From: Bacteroidales bacterium
GTDB taxonomy: Bacteria > Bacteroidota > Bacteroidia > Bacteroidales > UBA6680
DNA length: 64,000 bases
Direction: 5' to 3'
Assembly (NCBI GenBank): GCA_025210735.1
Contig: JAOARD010000023.1
Coordinates: 1-64,000 of the forward strand
This document shows, one piece after another, positions 31,431-40,322 of this stretch. The notes under the pieces are model-generated. The model did no database searches. It was not told the DNA's origin and saw nothing but the letters and a program-made list of their open reading frames with translations. Positions within the stretch are counted from its first letter, which is position 1. Every line of letters begins with the position of its first letter. The position numbers were made by a program, and so were the translations under genes.

Positions 31431-32516
31431 ATGGGAGAATTAAGATTAATGAAGGGTAACGAGGTTATTGCCGAGGCCGCTATCCGTGCTGGAGTAGACG
31501 GATACTTTGGTTACCCTATCACACCGCAATCGGAAGTTCTTGAGACATTGATGGCTCGCCAGCCATGGGAAGAGACCGGGATGGTTGTTTTACAGGCTGA
31601 GAGTGAAGTTGCTGCAATTAATATGGTATATGGTGGTGCTTCTTGCGGGAAAAAAGTTATGACATCGTCATCAAGTCCTGGAATGAGTCTTAAGATGGAA
31701 GGTGTTACTTACCTTGCAGGTGCTGAGTTGCCATGTCTTCTTGTAAATGTTGTTCGTGGAGGTCCCGGTTTGGGTACTATCCAGCCTGCACAGTCAGACT
31801 ATTTTCAGTCTGTAAAAGGTGGTGGACACGGAGATTATAAACTAATTGTTCTTGCTCCTAACTCTGTTCAGGAAATGCATGATTTTGTAGGTTTAGGTTT
31901 CGATCTTTCTTTCAAATATCTTAACCCGGCTATGATCCTTACTGACGGTATGATTGGTCAGATGATGGAGAAAGTTGAATTAGCTGATTTTAAACCACGT
32001 TGGACAGAAGAAGAGATTGTTAAAATGTCAGGTAGCTGGGCTACTACAGGAAAAACTGCTGACAGAGACAGAAATATTTCTACATCGCTTGAACTTCAGT
32101 CAGAGAAGCAAGAGGTATTCAACCATAAGTTACAGGCTAAATATAAGTCAATTGAAGAGAACGAAGTACGTTATGAGAAGTTTATGTGCGACGATGCAGA
32201 TTACCTGTTTGTAGCATACGGATCTTCATCACGTATCTGTCAGAAGGCTGTTGAGATAGCAAGAGAGAAAGGTATTAAAGTTGGACTTCTTCGTCCTATA
32301 ACTCTGTTCCCTTTCCCAAATAAGCAGATTAACGAAATGGCTGACCAGGTTAAAGGTATTCTTTCAGTTGAGATGAGTGCAGGTCAGATGGTAGAGGATG
32401 TTAAATTGGCTGTAAATTGCCGTGTTCCTGTTGAGCATTACGGACGTTTTGGAGGTATGATTCCTTCACCGGACGAGATTGTTGAGGCATTAGAACAAAA
32501 AATCATTGGAGGATAA
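31431..32516 (+). CDS. vorB: 2-oxoacid:ferredoxin oxidoreductase, alpha subunit (VorB/KorA type)
   Basis: 361 residues. The pyrimidine-binding N-terminal domain is marked by GVDGYFGYPITPQSEVLE, then the SSSSPGMSLKMEG and RGGPGLGTIQPAQSDY blocks; the C-terminal transketolase-like domain follows. Oxidatively decarboxylates a 2-oxoacid to acyl-CoA with reduction of ferredoxin, a core reaction in anaerobes. Bacteroides homologues of this length are usually named VorB (branched-chain oxoacid), but 2-oxoglutarate is equally possible. Confidence 0.9.
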   Translation: MGELRLMKGNEVIAEAAIRAGVDGYFGYPITPQSEVLETLMARQPWEETGMVVLQAESEVAAINMVYGGASCGKKVMTSSSSPGMSLKMEGVTYLAGAELPCLLVNVVRGGPGLGTIQPAQSDYFQSVKGGGHGDYKLIVLAPNSVQEMHDFVGLGFDLSFKYLNPAMILTDGMIGQMMEKVELADFKPRWTEEEIVKMSGSWATTGKTADRDRNISTSLELQSEKQEVFNHKLQAKYKSIEENEVRYEKFMCDDADYLFVAYGSSSRICQKAVEIAREKGIKVGLLRPITLFPFPNKQINEMADQVKGILSVEMSAGQMVEDVKLAVNCRVPVEHYGRFGGMIPSPDEIVEALEQKIIGG

Positions 32517-32518
32517 TC

Positions 32519-33280
32519 ATGGACGTTAAAGATATTATCAAACCAGAAAATATAGCGTACAAAAAGACAGATGTGCTTACAGATAATATAATGCACTACT
32601 GTCCGGGATGTACTCACGGTGTAATTCACAAAACAATTGCAGAGGTTATTGAGGAGATGGATATTCAGGATAAAACTATTGGTGTTTCTCCGGTAGGATG
32701 TTCTGTACTTGCTTATAACTACCTTGATATTGACTGGCAGCAAGCTGCTCACGGACGTGCTCCTGCTCTTGCTACTGCTGCAAAGAGACTTATGCCAGAA
32801 AAGTATGTATTTACTTATCAGGGCGATGGTGACCTTGCTTCAATTGGTACTGCTGAAATTATGCACGCATGTAACCGTGGCGAGAACATTGTTGTTTTCT
32901 TTGTGAACAATGCAATTTATGGTATGACTGGTGGTCAGATGGCTCCAACAACTCTTGTTGGTCAAAAAACATCTACTTCACCTTATGGTCGTGATGTAGA
33001 ACTTAATGGTCACCCACTACGTATCACTGAGCTTATTGCTCAACTTCCTGGAACAAGTTTTGTAACTCGTCAGAGTGCAGAAACTCCGGGTGCTGTTAGA
33101 AAGCTTAAGAAAGCGGTACGTAAAGCGTTTGAGAACACAGCTCAGCGTAAAGGTACTTCGTTTGTTGAGATTGTTGGAACTTGTGCTTCAGGATGGAAAC
33201 TTTCTCCTGTTAAATCTAATGAGTGGATGAAAGAGAACATGTTCCCTTACTATCCACTTGGTGATATGAAAGACGAGTAA
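32519..33280 (+). CDS. 2-oxoacid:ferredoxin oxidoreductase, beta (TPP-binding) subunit
   Basis: 253 residues. HYCPGCTHGVIHK near the N-terminus and the thiamine diphosphate motif GDGDLASIGTAE followed by NNAIYGMTGGQ are present. It pairs with the alpha subunit to form the active site and starts two bases after the alpha stop. Confidence 0.93.
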   Translation: MDVKDIIKPENIAYKKTDVLTDNIMHYCPGCTHGVIHKTIAEVIEEMDIQDKTIGVSPVGCSVLAYNYLDIDWQQAAHGRAPALATAAKRLMPEKYVFTYQGDGDLASIGTAEIMHACNRGENIVVFFVNNAIYGMTGGQMAPTTLVGQKTSTSPYGRDVELNGHPLRITELIAQLPGTSFVTRQSAETPGAVRKLKKAVRKAFENTAQRKGTSFVEIVGTCASGWKLSPVKSNEWMKENMFPYYPLGDMKDE

Positions 33281-33301
33281 AACTTTAAAAAATTAAAACA
33301 G

Positions 33302-33847
33302 ATGAAAGAAGAAATCATTATAGCCGGATTTGGTGGACAAGGTGTACTTTCTATGGGTAAAATCCTTGCTTACTCAGGCATTATGCAAGATCAGGAGGTA
33401 TCATGGATGCCATCGTACGGTCCTGAGATGCGTGGAGGTACTGCAAACGTTACTGTAATACTTAGCGATAAGAAAATCAGTTCTCCAATTGTTAACACTT
33501 ACGATACTGCTATTATTCTTAACCAGCAGTCGATGGATAAATTTGAGGCTACAGTAAAACCAGGTGGTGTATTACTATACGATCCTAATGGTATTACTCG
33601 TCATCCTGAGCGTAAGGATATTAACATATTCCGTATTGAGGCTGCTGAAGAGGCTGCTAAACTACAGAGTGCAAAAACATTTAACATGATTGTTCTTGGT
33701 GCTTATCTTAAAGCAAGACCAATTGTTAAAATGGAGAATGTAATTAAAGGTCTTAAGAAGTCGCTTCCTGAGCGTCACCACCACCTTATTCCTCTTAACG
33801 AGCAAGCTATTACTTGCGGTATGGAGGCTGTTACAGAGGTAAAATAA
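33302..33847 (+). CDS. 2-oxoacid:ferredoxin oxidoreductase, gamma subunit
   Basis: 181 residues, catalytic gamma-domain family, with IIAGFGGQGVLSMGKILAYS at the start and YGPEMRGGTANVTVILS. Completes the delta-alpha-beta-gamma operon; a strong terminator follows. Confidence 0.93.
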   Translation: MKEEIIIAGFGGQGVLSMGKILAYSGIMQDQEVSWMPSYGPEMRGGTANVTVILSDKKISSPIVNTYDTAIILNQQSMDKFEATVKPGGVLLYDPNGITRHPERKDINIFRIEAAEEAAKLQSAKTFNMIVLGAYLKARPIVKMENVIKGLKKSLPERHHHLIPLNEQAITCGMEAVTEVK

Positions 33848-33870
33848 TATTACCATTCAATATACGTTAT

Positions 33871-33907
33871 AAAAGAGTCTTTGGATTTCCAAAGACTCTT
33901 TTTTTTA
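33871..33907 (+). terminator. Rho-independent terminator of the 2-oxoacid oxidoreductase operon
   Basis: AAAAGAGTCTTTGG pairs perfectly with CCAAAGACTCTTTT around ATTT and ends in a run of T. Confidence 0.92.
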
Positions 33908-33983
33908 TAAATCAATAATGTTTTACTATTATTGGTACAGACTTTGTTTACATAGAATTTGTTTTAAACCTGATATATTTATT

Positions 33984-34610
33984 ATGAAGAGAACACTATT
34001 ATTAACTGCTCTTTTATTTGCATTTGTTGTATCAACATTTGCACACGGAAAGGGCGAAAGAACGTATGGTATAAAGTTTGGAGCAAACTTTGCCAATACA
34101 CCGGGAGAGCTTTTAAACAGCTTTAAAAGCAGAACACGTACAGGATTTGTTGGAGGTGTTTTTGTGCGTTTTGGAGACAAAATTGCATTACAGCCTGAGC
34201 TGTTATTCTCACAACAGGGATCGGATACAGAGTTTGTATACCAAAACGAGGCTGGTACAAATGTAATAGCTAAAGACCTTAAGCTAAACTATCTTACACT
34301 GCCTATCTACCTGAAAATACGTACACTTGGGTTTATTTACCTACAGGCAGGACCACAGTTCGGGTATCTGTTAAGTGGTAGTACAAGCGACGATACCATT
34401 GATAAGGACTTCTTTAAAGCGCTTGATTTTGGAGTGAACTTTGGATTGTCTGTTAATCTTCCGTTCGGACTTGTAGCCAGTGGTACATATAATCTGGGAC
34501 TTGGTAATGTTGCCGATCAGGATAGCTGGAAAACGCTAAAAGGGAACACTATTAACAGCTATAAAATGCGAAATGGTACTGTACAGCTAATGGTAGGATT
34601 AAGATTCTAA
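33984..34610 (+). CDS. outer-membrane beta-barrel protein (PorT-like fold)
   Basis: About 208 residues from ATG 33984. The longer frame from 33918 adds a non-signal sequence, while ATG 33984 starts a clean signal peptide ending ...STFAHG. The mature part has the small-barrel pattern: YGIKFGANFANTP, VGGVFVRFGDKIALQPELLFSQQGS, LNYLTLPIYLKIRT, FIYLQAGPQFGYLLSG and a C-terminal strand ending LMVGLRF. Such eight-stranded barrels are common in Bacteroidota and mostly uncharacterised. Single gene with its own terminator. Confidence 0.8.
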   Translation: MKRTLLLTALLFAFVVSTFAHGKGERTYGIKFGANFANTPGELLNSFKSRTRTGFVGGVFVRFGDKIALQPELLFSQQGSDTEFVYQNEAGTNVIAKDLKLNYLTLPIYLKIRTLGFIYLQAGPQFGYLLSGSTSDDTIDKDFFKALDFGVNFGLSVNLPFGLVASGTYNLGLGNVADQDSWKTLKGNTINSYKMRNGTVQLMVGLRF

Positions 34611-34633
34611 AAATGCTGTTTTTAATACATTAT

Positions 34634-34669
34634 AACAAAGGCTACTTTTAGGTAGCCTTTGTTGTTTTA
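34634..34669 (+). terminator. terminator after the barrel gene
   Basis: AACAAAGGCTAC pairs perfectly with GTAGCCTTTGTT, followed by GTTTTA. Being symmetrical, it may also serve the convergent minus-strand gene. Confidence 0.8.
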
Positions 34670-34734
34670 CAGCGGTAATATTGTTTTGTAATACACTATT
34701 ATTTTTTATATGCTAAGGACTCTTTTTCTCTTTT

Positions 34735-36157
34735 TTATTTATATCTATCTTTTAGTTTTATAGTTATGTCTTTTAAAATATCTGTGTTATATTTATTATC
34801 TTTCCATGGTTCCTCAGGACTTATTCCTGACATTCTGAACAGTGCTGATAAAATGGTTGAAGCCTCTTCCGGGTTACTTCCAATGTTATGTGCAATTTCA
34901 GCCAGATATGCTCTTTTTGAGGAGAAACTTCCAATATCAGGTTGACTACCAAATCCGAATGACTTATTTAATGTAATCATATAGTTAGGATGACTTTTTA
35001 TAGGATCAATATCTTTTGTTTTATTAATGTTTTTTATAGCTTCTATTATCTTTTCAGTAGCTTTATCATCTTCATTGTTAGTAAAGTATATAACAATAGG
35101 ATCACTTCTATATATTGATCCACCAGGAGTAGAGACCTTAAATGAGCTAATGAACTTTTTGTATTCATCTTTTTTAAATATTTCGACTAACCCTTCAGCA
35201 AATTCATACAAATTCTTTGGTTGAATATTTGCAGTAATCCGTCTATTTGATTTAATGTTATTATTGATTGTAAAGTGAAGGAAGTTAGATATTAATTTAT
35301 CATACTCTGCTGGCTTTTGCTCTTTGTCTAAATCATTTAACAGATTTAGATTACCCACTATTGATTTTTGATATTTGGTGTTTGTATGTTTGTTTTTTAA
35401 TTCATGAAATTCTCTTGTAAGTTTGTGTAATTCAGTTTTTTTATTTAATACTAAGTTTTCATATTTTTTTAGATAATCTTTTTCATATATTCTATGGTTA
35501 TTAATTAGCCAGTAATATTTGTCATGGTTAGTTTTAGCGTTATGATGATCAAGATTTTGGAAGAGAGTTTTAAAATCCACATCATTTTCAGTTCCTTTTA
35601 AGAGATTTTCTAATAATTTATCACACAATGTTTCTTTTTCTTTTTTTGAAAATAAATCTTCATCTAGTTTAGAATTAATAAAGAAACTCTTTATTAATTC
35701 TGAGCAATGGTTTTTAATATCTTTTTCTTTGTACTTAAGTATATAATATTTAATCAGTCTATGATTTCTTATTTCTGTTAATATTTTAAAACAATTAACA
35801 GGATTTATTGCAGGAACGAGTTTGTATATTACTTCACTAACTATACTTTTTAAGTATATGTCCTGAGTAATAGTAGAATCTTCCTTCTGAATATCTGTTA
35901 ATGTTTTGTTTAGATCTTCTATAGTAGAGCATTTTTTTATAAGTTCTATATTTATATACTATATTTTTTCTTTCTGAATCACCTGCTCTCTGTATAACAG
36001 TAGCTGATTTTTGCATAGAATTGTTAACCATCTGTATGGTGGCAACCATTTTTTTTGTCTCTTCTCTGTTATCTTTTATGCGGAAAAGTTGTGTAGAGTT
36101 TCTCGTGTTGTTTACGGTTCTATTTTTAATGTCCGGTTTTTGTTTCTGATCTTTCAT
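34735..36157 (-). pseudogene. frameshifted HopA1-like effector candidate, paralogue of the gene at 36193
   Basis: Reading the minus strand from ATG 36157, the frame gives the same N-terminus as the upstream paralogue (KDNREETKKMVATIQMVNNS...ATVIQR). It then leaves phase near 35953-35958, in a short TA repeat. From there another frame stays open to 34735 without a stop and aligns with the paralogue (CSTIEDLNKT versus TSIEDLNNV; then KRAYLAEIAHNIGSNPEEAS and GISPEEPWKD). Adding one TA unit would restore a gene of about 475 codons. So it is one gene split by a 2-base slip, or an assembly error, or a phase-variable switch. The C-terminal part resembles the HopA1 effector family; see the paralogue. 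Confidence 0.7.
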
Positions 36158-36192
36158 AAATGATCGTATCATAAAAATTTATATTTCTTATT

Positions 36193-37650
36193 TTACTCAC
36201 ACAGATAGTTAACAATATCTTCTAAAGCCTTTGATTTATAATTATTGCTGTCATTCCATGGTTCTTTCGGGTCTATTCCGGACATTTTAAACAGTGCAGA
36301 TAAAATAGATGTAGATTCTTCTGGTGTACTTCCTATTTTGTGAGCTATATTAGCCAGAGCAGCTCTTTTATCAGCAAAACTTATATTTTCTAATTCTTTA
36401 GCATATCCAATATCCGATTTGTCTAACCTTTTAATAAATCGGGGAAGGTTATTTCTGAACTTGATTCCGGGTATATCCTCTATAAGACTCTTTATCTTGG
36501 TGGTATTTTCGCTATTATCTGCGTTATAGTAAATAATAATATTATCTGCTTTTAATCCGGTTACATAAGGAGTACTAACCTTAAACTCTGATATAAATGT
36601 TTTATACCCTTTTTTTTCGGGGTCTTTACTGATTTCTTCATATAATTTATTTACTGTTTCATTTAGGTTATCGGGTTCAATATTAGCAACAATTCGATTT
36701 GTTACATTAATGTCATTATTGATTTTAAAGTGTAGATAATTGCGATGGAGTTCCCTGTTTTCAGGTAGTTGTTTTAACCTTTTAATTTTTTCCTCTTTAG
36801 GAAGATTATTGTAGTCTCCAATTTCTTTCTGATAGTTATAGTCTTTTGTGATATCATTTAATTTATGAAATTCTAATGAGAGGTTGATAAGTTTATCTAT
36901 GTTCTCTTTTTTGTCAAATGGATTTTGGAAATATTTGTCTATCTCTCTGTTATTAACCATTAGATAATAATACTCAGGATGTTCGTTAAAGTCAATACCG
37001 CTACATTTTGTAAAAAAATCTTCTGATTCTTTTACAAAAAATTCTGTGTCTTTTGTGTTAAGATTAATCTTATTCAGCTGTTTAAATATTTTTTTTGATA
37101 AATCGTTAATGAATTTATTATTGATAGTATCTATATCTGGGATTCTGTTTTTCATTTTATTTACTATCAAGTCTGAATAGTATTTTATGAGTATATCTTT
37201 TCTGGAATTAAATATATTTTCTTTAATAAATGTATGATAGCTTTTTGCCGTAATCATTTTTAAACACTCATCAATACTCTTATTTTCTAAAATTGTAACT
37301 AATTGGTGTATAATAGTATTCTTTAAATTACCCTCTATTATAGTATTACTTCTCTCTGCAAAATGTACTACATTGTTTAAATCTTCAATTGATGTAATAG
37401 ACAATATGTAATCCGGTGAAAGTATATTGATTTCTTGTTTTTCTTCAACATTACTACTACACTTAGAACAACCTCCACCTCTCTGTATAACAGTAGCTGA
37501 TTTTTGCATAGAATTATTAACCATCTGTATGGTGGCAACCATTTTTTTAGATTCCTCTCTGTTGTCTTTTATGCGGATAAGTTGTGTAGTATTTTTGGGG
37601 CTGTTTATGGTTCTCTTTTTAATGTTCGGTTTTTGTTTCTGCTCTTTCAT
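36193..37650 (-). CDS. HopA1-like putative effector with N-terminal DNR...VNNS...VIQR tag
   Basis: 485 residues, soluble, no signal peptide, very AT-rich and Lys/Asn/Ile-rich. Residues about 20-56 (IKDNREESKKMVATIQMVNN, then ATVIQRGGG) resemble the N-terminal tags (DNRPEA..QRKLQ..VNNS...VIQR) of Bacteroidota proteins linked to extracellular contractile injection systems. The C-terminal half, with YLHFKINND, RIVANIEPDN, FISEFKVSTP, DNIIIYYN, FADKRAALANIAHKIG and MSGIDPKEPWND, fits the pattern of the HopA1 effector family (PF17914) as I recall it. A CSKCSS pair of cysteines follows the tag. No injection-system genes are in the window. Family assignment is inference; the paralogy with 34735-36157 is seen directly. 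Confidence 0.55.
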   Translation of the reverse strand: MKEQKQKPNIKKRTINSPKNTTQLIRIKDNREESKKMVATIQMVNNSMQKSATVIQRGGGCSKCSSNVEEKQEINILSPDYILSITSIEDLNNVVHFAERSNTIIEGNLKNTIIHQLVTILENKSIDECLKMITAKSYHTFIKENIFNSRKDILIKYYSDLIVNKMKNRIPDIDTINNKFINDLSKKIFKQLNKINLNTKDTEFFVKESEDFFTKCSGIDFNEHPEYYYLMVNNREIDKYFQNPFDKKENIDKLINLSLEFHKLNDITKDYNYQKEIGDYNNLPKEEKIKRLKQLPENRELHRNYLHFKINNDINVTNRIVANIEPDNLNETVNKLYEEISKDPEKKGYKTFISEFKVSTPYVTGLKADNIIIYYNADNSENTTKIKSLIEDIPGIKFRNNLPRFIKRLDKSDIGYAKELENISFADKRAALANIAHKIGSTPEESTSILSALFKMSGIDPKEPWNDSNNYKSKALEDIVNYLCE

Positions 37651-37921
37651 AAACTCTGTAGTTAATATGTTTACTATAAGTTAACAAAAAGCTGAAAGCA
37701 AGGCAATAATATTTTTTGTAATTAAAAACAGATTATCAGATAGTTTTAAATAGAGAAAATAAGGTGGAGCACTATTCAGAAAGCTACAGTTTTAACACAT
37801 TGTGGCTATTTCAGATAGAGATGTTTATGCATAACTTGTTATCGGTAATGATTGCATATAGATTTATTACAGATGCAACCTTTACATAAACAGTAATAAT
37901 AACCTTATAACAACATTATAT

Positions 37922-38551
37922 ATGGAACAGAAAGAGGTATACTGGTCGCGTTTTGCCGACGATTTTGAAGAGAAAAATAACTATGTTATTGGTAAACAGG
38001 ATATGGATATTGTACTAGCCAAAGTGTCTGAATTAGAGGATTTAGGAGAAACGCTTGAACTGGCATGTGGAAATGGTACATACTCTAAAGTGATATGCAA
38101 ATGTGCCAACAGGTTAACAGCAACAGACTTCTCTGAAAAGATGGTTGAAGCTGCTACCAATAGGTTAAATGAACATAAAAATATAGTTGTTGAGTGGGCT
38201 AATGCTTTTGATTTAAGCTATCCGGATGAGTGTTTTGATACTGTATTTCTTGCTAATCTATTACATATAGTATCAGAACCAGTAGCAATAATTGGGGAGG
38301 TTCACAGAGTTCTTAAAAAAGGTGGCAGAGTAGTTATACTTGATTTTGGAAGCGAAGGAATGACTTTCTTTAATAAACTTGGTCTGTTTGCCCGCTATCT
38401 TAAATCATATGGTAAGCCGCCTGCAACAGGAATAAAACTTACAAGAAAAGATATTAAACAGTTTTTAGAACAGACGGGGTTTAGGATAGTGAATTTAGAA
38501 CTAATAGGAAACAGATCAAAAGCGGCTTATGTTATAGCAGAAAAGGTTTAA
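37922..38551 (+). CDS. class I SAM-dependent methyltransferase
   Basis: 209 residues, Methyltransf_11 type. Motif I is LELACGNGTYSKVI, the acidic residue after strand 2 is in LTATDFSEKMVE, motif II is DTVFLANLLHIV and motif III VLKKGGRVVILDFG. The substrate is not predictable. Single gene between AT-rich spacers of about 270 and 130 bases; 37651-37921 holds no other gene that I can see. Confidence 0.85.
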   Translation: MEQKEVYWSRFADDFEEKNNYVIGKQDMDIVLAKVSELEDLGETLELACGNGTYSKVICKCANRLTATDFSEKMVEAATNRLNEHKNIVVEWANAFDLSYPDECFDTVFLANLLHIVSEPVAIIGEVHRVLKKGGRVVILDFGSEGMTFFNKLGLFARYLKSYGKPPATGIKLTRKDIKQFLEQTGFRIVNLELIGNRSKAAYVIAEKV

Positions 38552-38681
38552 GCCTAATTTGGTATAATCCTGATTGTTAAAAAATGTTTAAAGTATAAAT
38601 AGTAATAAATATTGGCATAGTAATTGGCATTTGAAGAGCGGACGTCCGAATTTAAATGTTTAATGAAAAATCAAGTTTACA

Positions 38682-39305
38682 ATGAAAAAATTATTTACAA
38701 TTCTATTGTGCCTTTCAATGGCATACGTTTTAACTGCACAGGAAAATTCAAAACAGAGAGAGGTTGGTTTGGTATTCAGTAATTTCGATAATTTTGGAAT
38801 ATCGTATAAAACTGGTACAAAAAGGTCTCTTTGGCGATATAATACACTTATAGTAAGAGGAAATAACAATAAAGAAGATGGCGATTTTGAGAAGATAACC
38901 AGAAATAATACCGGATTTGAACTGAAATTTGGTAAAGAGTTCAGAAGAGACATATCTGATAAACTGGAGTTCAGATTTGGTGCAGATTTGTCGTTTCGTT
39001 ATAGGGATATTAAATATGAGAACGAAAGTAAAATAGACAATGTAGTTACACTGAAGAATAACAGAACAGTTTATGAGCCGGGTTTAAATCTTGTATTAGG
39101 ATTTAATTATGTTGTAAATGATAATATAATTATTGGAGCAGAGATGTTACCTTTTGTAAGGTACTCAACAGGTACATCAGAGACCAGAGAAAGAAACTAT
39201 TCTGTAAACTCAAATACATATATTGATGTAGATAGTGATATCTCAGGATTTAGTTATGGTTTGTCTAACTCATCTGTAATGTTATCTGTTGCCTACAGGT
39301 TCTAA
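38682..39305 (+). CDS. outer-membrane beta-barrel protein, tandem paralogue 1
   Basis: 207 residues with a signal peptide ending LTAQ. The mature N-terminus KQREVGLVFSNFDNFGISYKTGT is shared with the genes at 39689 and 40323, as are the VYEPGLNLVLGFNYVV block and the C-terminal strand GLSNSSVMLSVAYRF. The size suggests eight strands. Function unknown. The three copies probably arose by tandem duplication; this one has its own upstream region and terminator. A CGGACGTCCG palindrome lies about 40 bases upstream. Confidence 0.8.
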   Translation: MKKLFTILLCLSMAYVLTAQENSKQREVGLVFSNFDNFGISYKTGTKRSLWRYNTLIVRGNNNKEDGDFEKITRNNTGFELKFGKEFRRDISDKLEFRFGADLSFRYRDIKYENESKIDNVVTLKNNRTVYEPGLNLVLGFNYVVNDNIIIGAEMLPFVRYSTGTSETRERNYSVNSNTYIDVDSDISGFSYGLSNSSVMLSVAYRF

Positions 39306-39332
39306 GAAAAATATTAATTATTTTTTAAATAT

Positions 39333-39366
39333 AAAGGTTGTCTGATAAATTCAGGCAACCTTTCTG
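39333..39366 (+). terminator. terminator after barrel paralogue 1
   Basis: AAAGGTTGTCTGA pairs with TCAGGCAACCTTT with one T:G pair; TCTGTTT follows. The rest of the 383-base gap (39306-39688) holds a weak hairpin (ACCAGA/TCTGGT, about 39461-39491), a promoter and a possible leader element. Confidence 0.75.
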
Positions 39367-39536
39367 TTTATATTACCTCTGTATATCTCCATATTAATCT
39401 TCTTGCTTTACTGAGTTAATTCTGAGAAAACGTATGCGTCATCCGGAAACCTTATTACATACCAGACTGATTGTTTAATGTGAATCTGGTACAAAAAATG
39501 TAAACAGATAAAACTATATTTTCTTATACCCTAATG

Positions 39537-39566
39537 TTTGAGGTTATCATTTCTCAACTATCTTTG
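39537..39566 (+). promoter_or_regulatory. promoter of barrel paralogues 2 and 3
   Basis: TTTG at 39537-39540, 18-base spacer, TATCTTTG at 39559-39566. Transcription should start near 39573, leaving a leader of about 115 bases. Confidence 0.75.
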
Positions 39567-39579
39567 CACGCCCTTAAAA

Positions 39580-39632
39580 AGATGAGTTTTGACTTTTATA
39601 TGCAGGATGATTATAAATGAGAGTTCCATCTG
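39580..39632 (+). promoter_or_regulatory. possible member of the start-codon-mimic leader element (weak)
   Basis: Starts a few bases after the predicted transcription start. AGATG (39580-39584) can pair with CATCT (39627-39631), and the 3' arm GAGTTCCATCTG is identical to that of the element at 48457. An inner stem TTTATA/TATAAA is possible. Unlike the other six, the 5' arm lacks the AAC/GTT extension and no CAGATG lies at the coding start (39689); a decoy ATG at 39656 is 23 bases downstream. The 5' arm opens a 12-codon ORF ending at 39620. Confidence 0.4.
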
Positions 39633-39688
39633 ATCCCGGGAAAAAAGATAAGACGATGAATATTTATGAATAATAATAAATCAGAAAA

Positions 39689-40288
39689 ATGAGAAAATTA
39701 GTTACAGTTCTATTATGTCTTTCAGTGGCATATAGTTTAACAGCACAAGAGAGTACAAAGCAGAGAGAAGTGGGTTTGGTTTTTAGTAACCTGGATAACT
39801 TTGGGTTAACCTATAAAATAGGAACAAATAAATCTATGTGGAGATTTAATACAATTCTGCTTTCGGGAGGTAAGAATACATATAAAATTGAAGGATCTGA
39901 TAAAGATCAAACAGAGAAAAACTTTGGTTTCGGGATTAAGGTAGGAAAAGAGTTCAGAAAGAAACTTAAGCAAAAGATTGAGTTAAGGTTTGGAGCAGAT
40001 CTGTTGTTTAATTACTCCAATACAGAGAAAATAGAAGAGACTAAGAAATTCTATGAATCGGGTGTAAACCTGGTATTTGGGTTAAACTACCTGATTTCAG
40101 ATAACCTTGTAATTGGAGCAGAAATATTACCATATATGACCTATAAAAAAAGCGAAATAGATATAGAGAAACAATATTATATAGGCAACTATGATACAAT
40201 TACAGAGCGACAAAAAGATGATATATCAGAGTTTAACTATGGTCTGTCAAGCTCATCTGTACTACTCTCGTTAACATACAGGTTTTAG
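39689..40288 (+). CDS. outer-membrane beta-barrel protein, tandem paralogue 2
   Basis: 199 residues: signal peptide ending LTAQ, then KQREVGLVFSNLDNFGLTYKIGTN, a FYESGVNLVFGLNYLIS block and a C-terminal strand ending VLLSLTYRF. Paralogue of 38682 and 40323. Begins a two-gene unit with 40323 (34-base gap). Function unknown. Confidence 0.8.
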   Translation: MRKLVTVLLCLSVAYSLTAQESTKQREVGLVFSNLDNFGLTYKIGTNKSMWRFNTILLSGGKNTYKIEGSDKDQTEKNFGFGIKVGKEFRKKLKQKIELRFGADLLFNYSNTEKIEETKKFYESGVNLVFGLNYLISDNLVIGAEILPYMTYKKSEIDIEKQYYIGNYDTITERQKDDISEFNYGLSSSSVLLSLTYRF

Positions 40289-40322
40289 TAAATAGTTATA
40301 ACCTATAAAACACAGAGTAGAT

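Noticed and set aside
33918..33983. Longer N-terminus for the barrel protein at 33984
   Set aside because: The extension is not a signal peptide, whereas the Met at 33984 begins a canonical one.
34735..35628. Annotating 34735-35628 and 35837-36172 as two separate genes
   Set aside because: The frame of the first stays open upstream to about 35958 and the joined product aligns with the paralogue at 36193, so this is one frameshifted gene.
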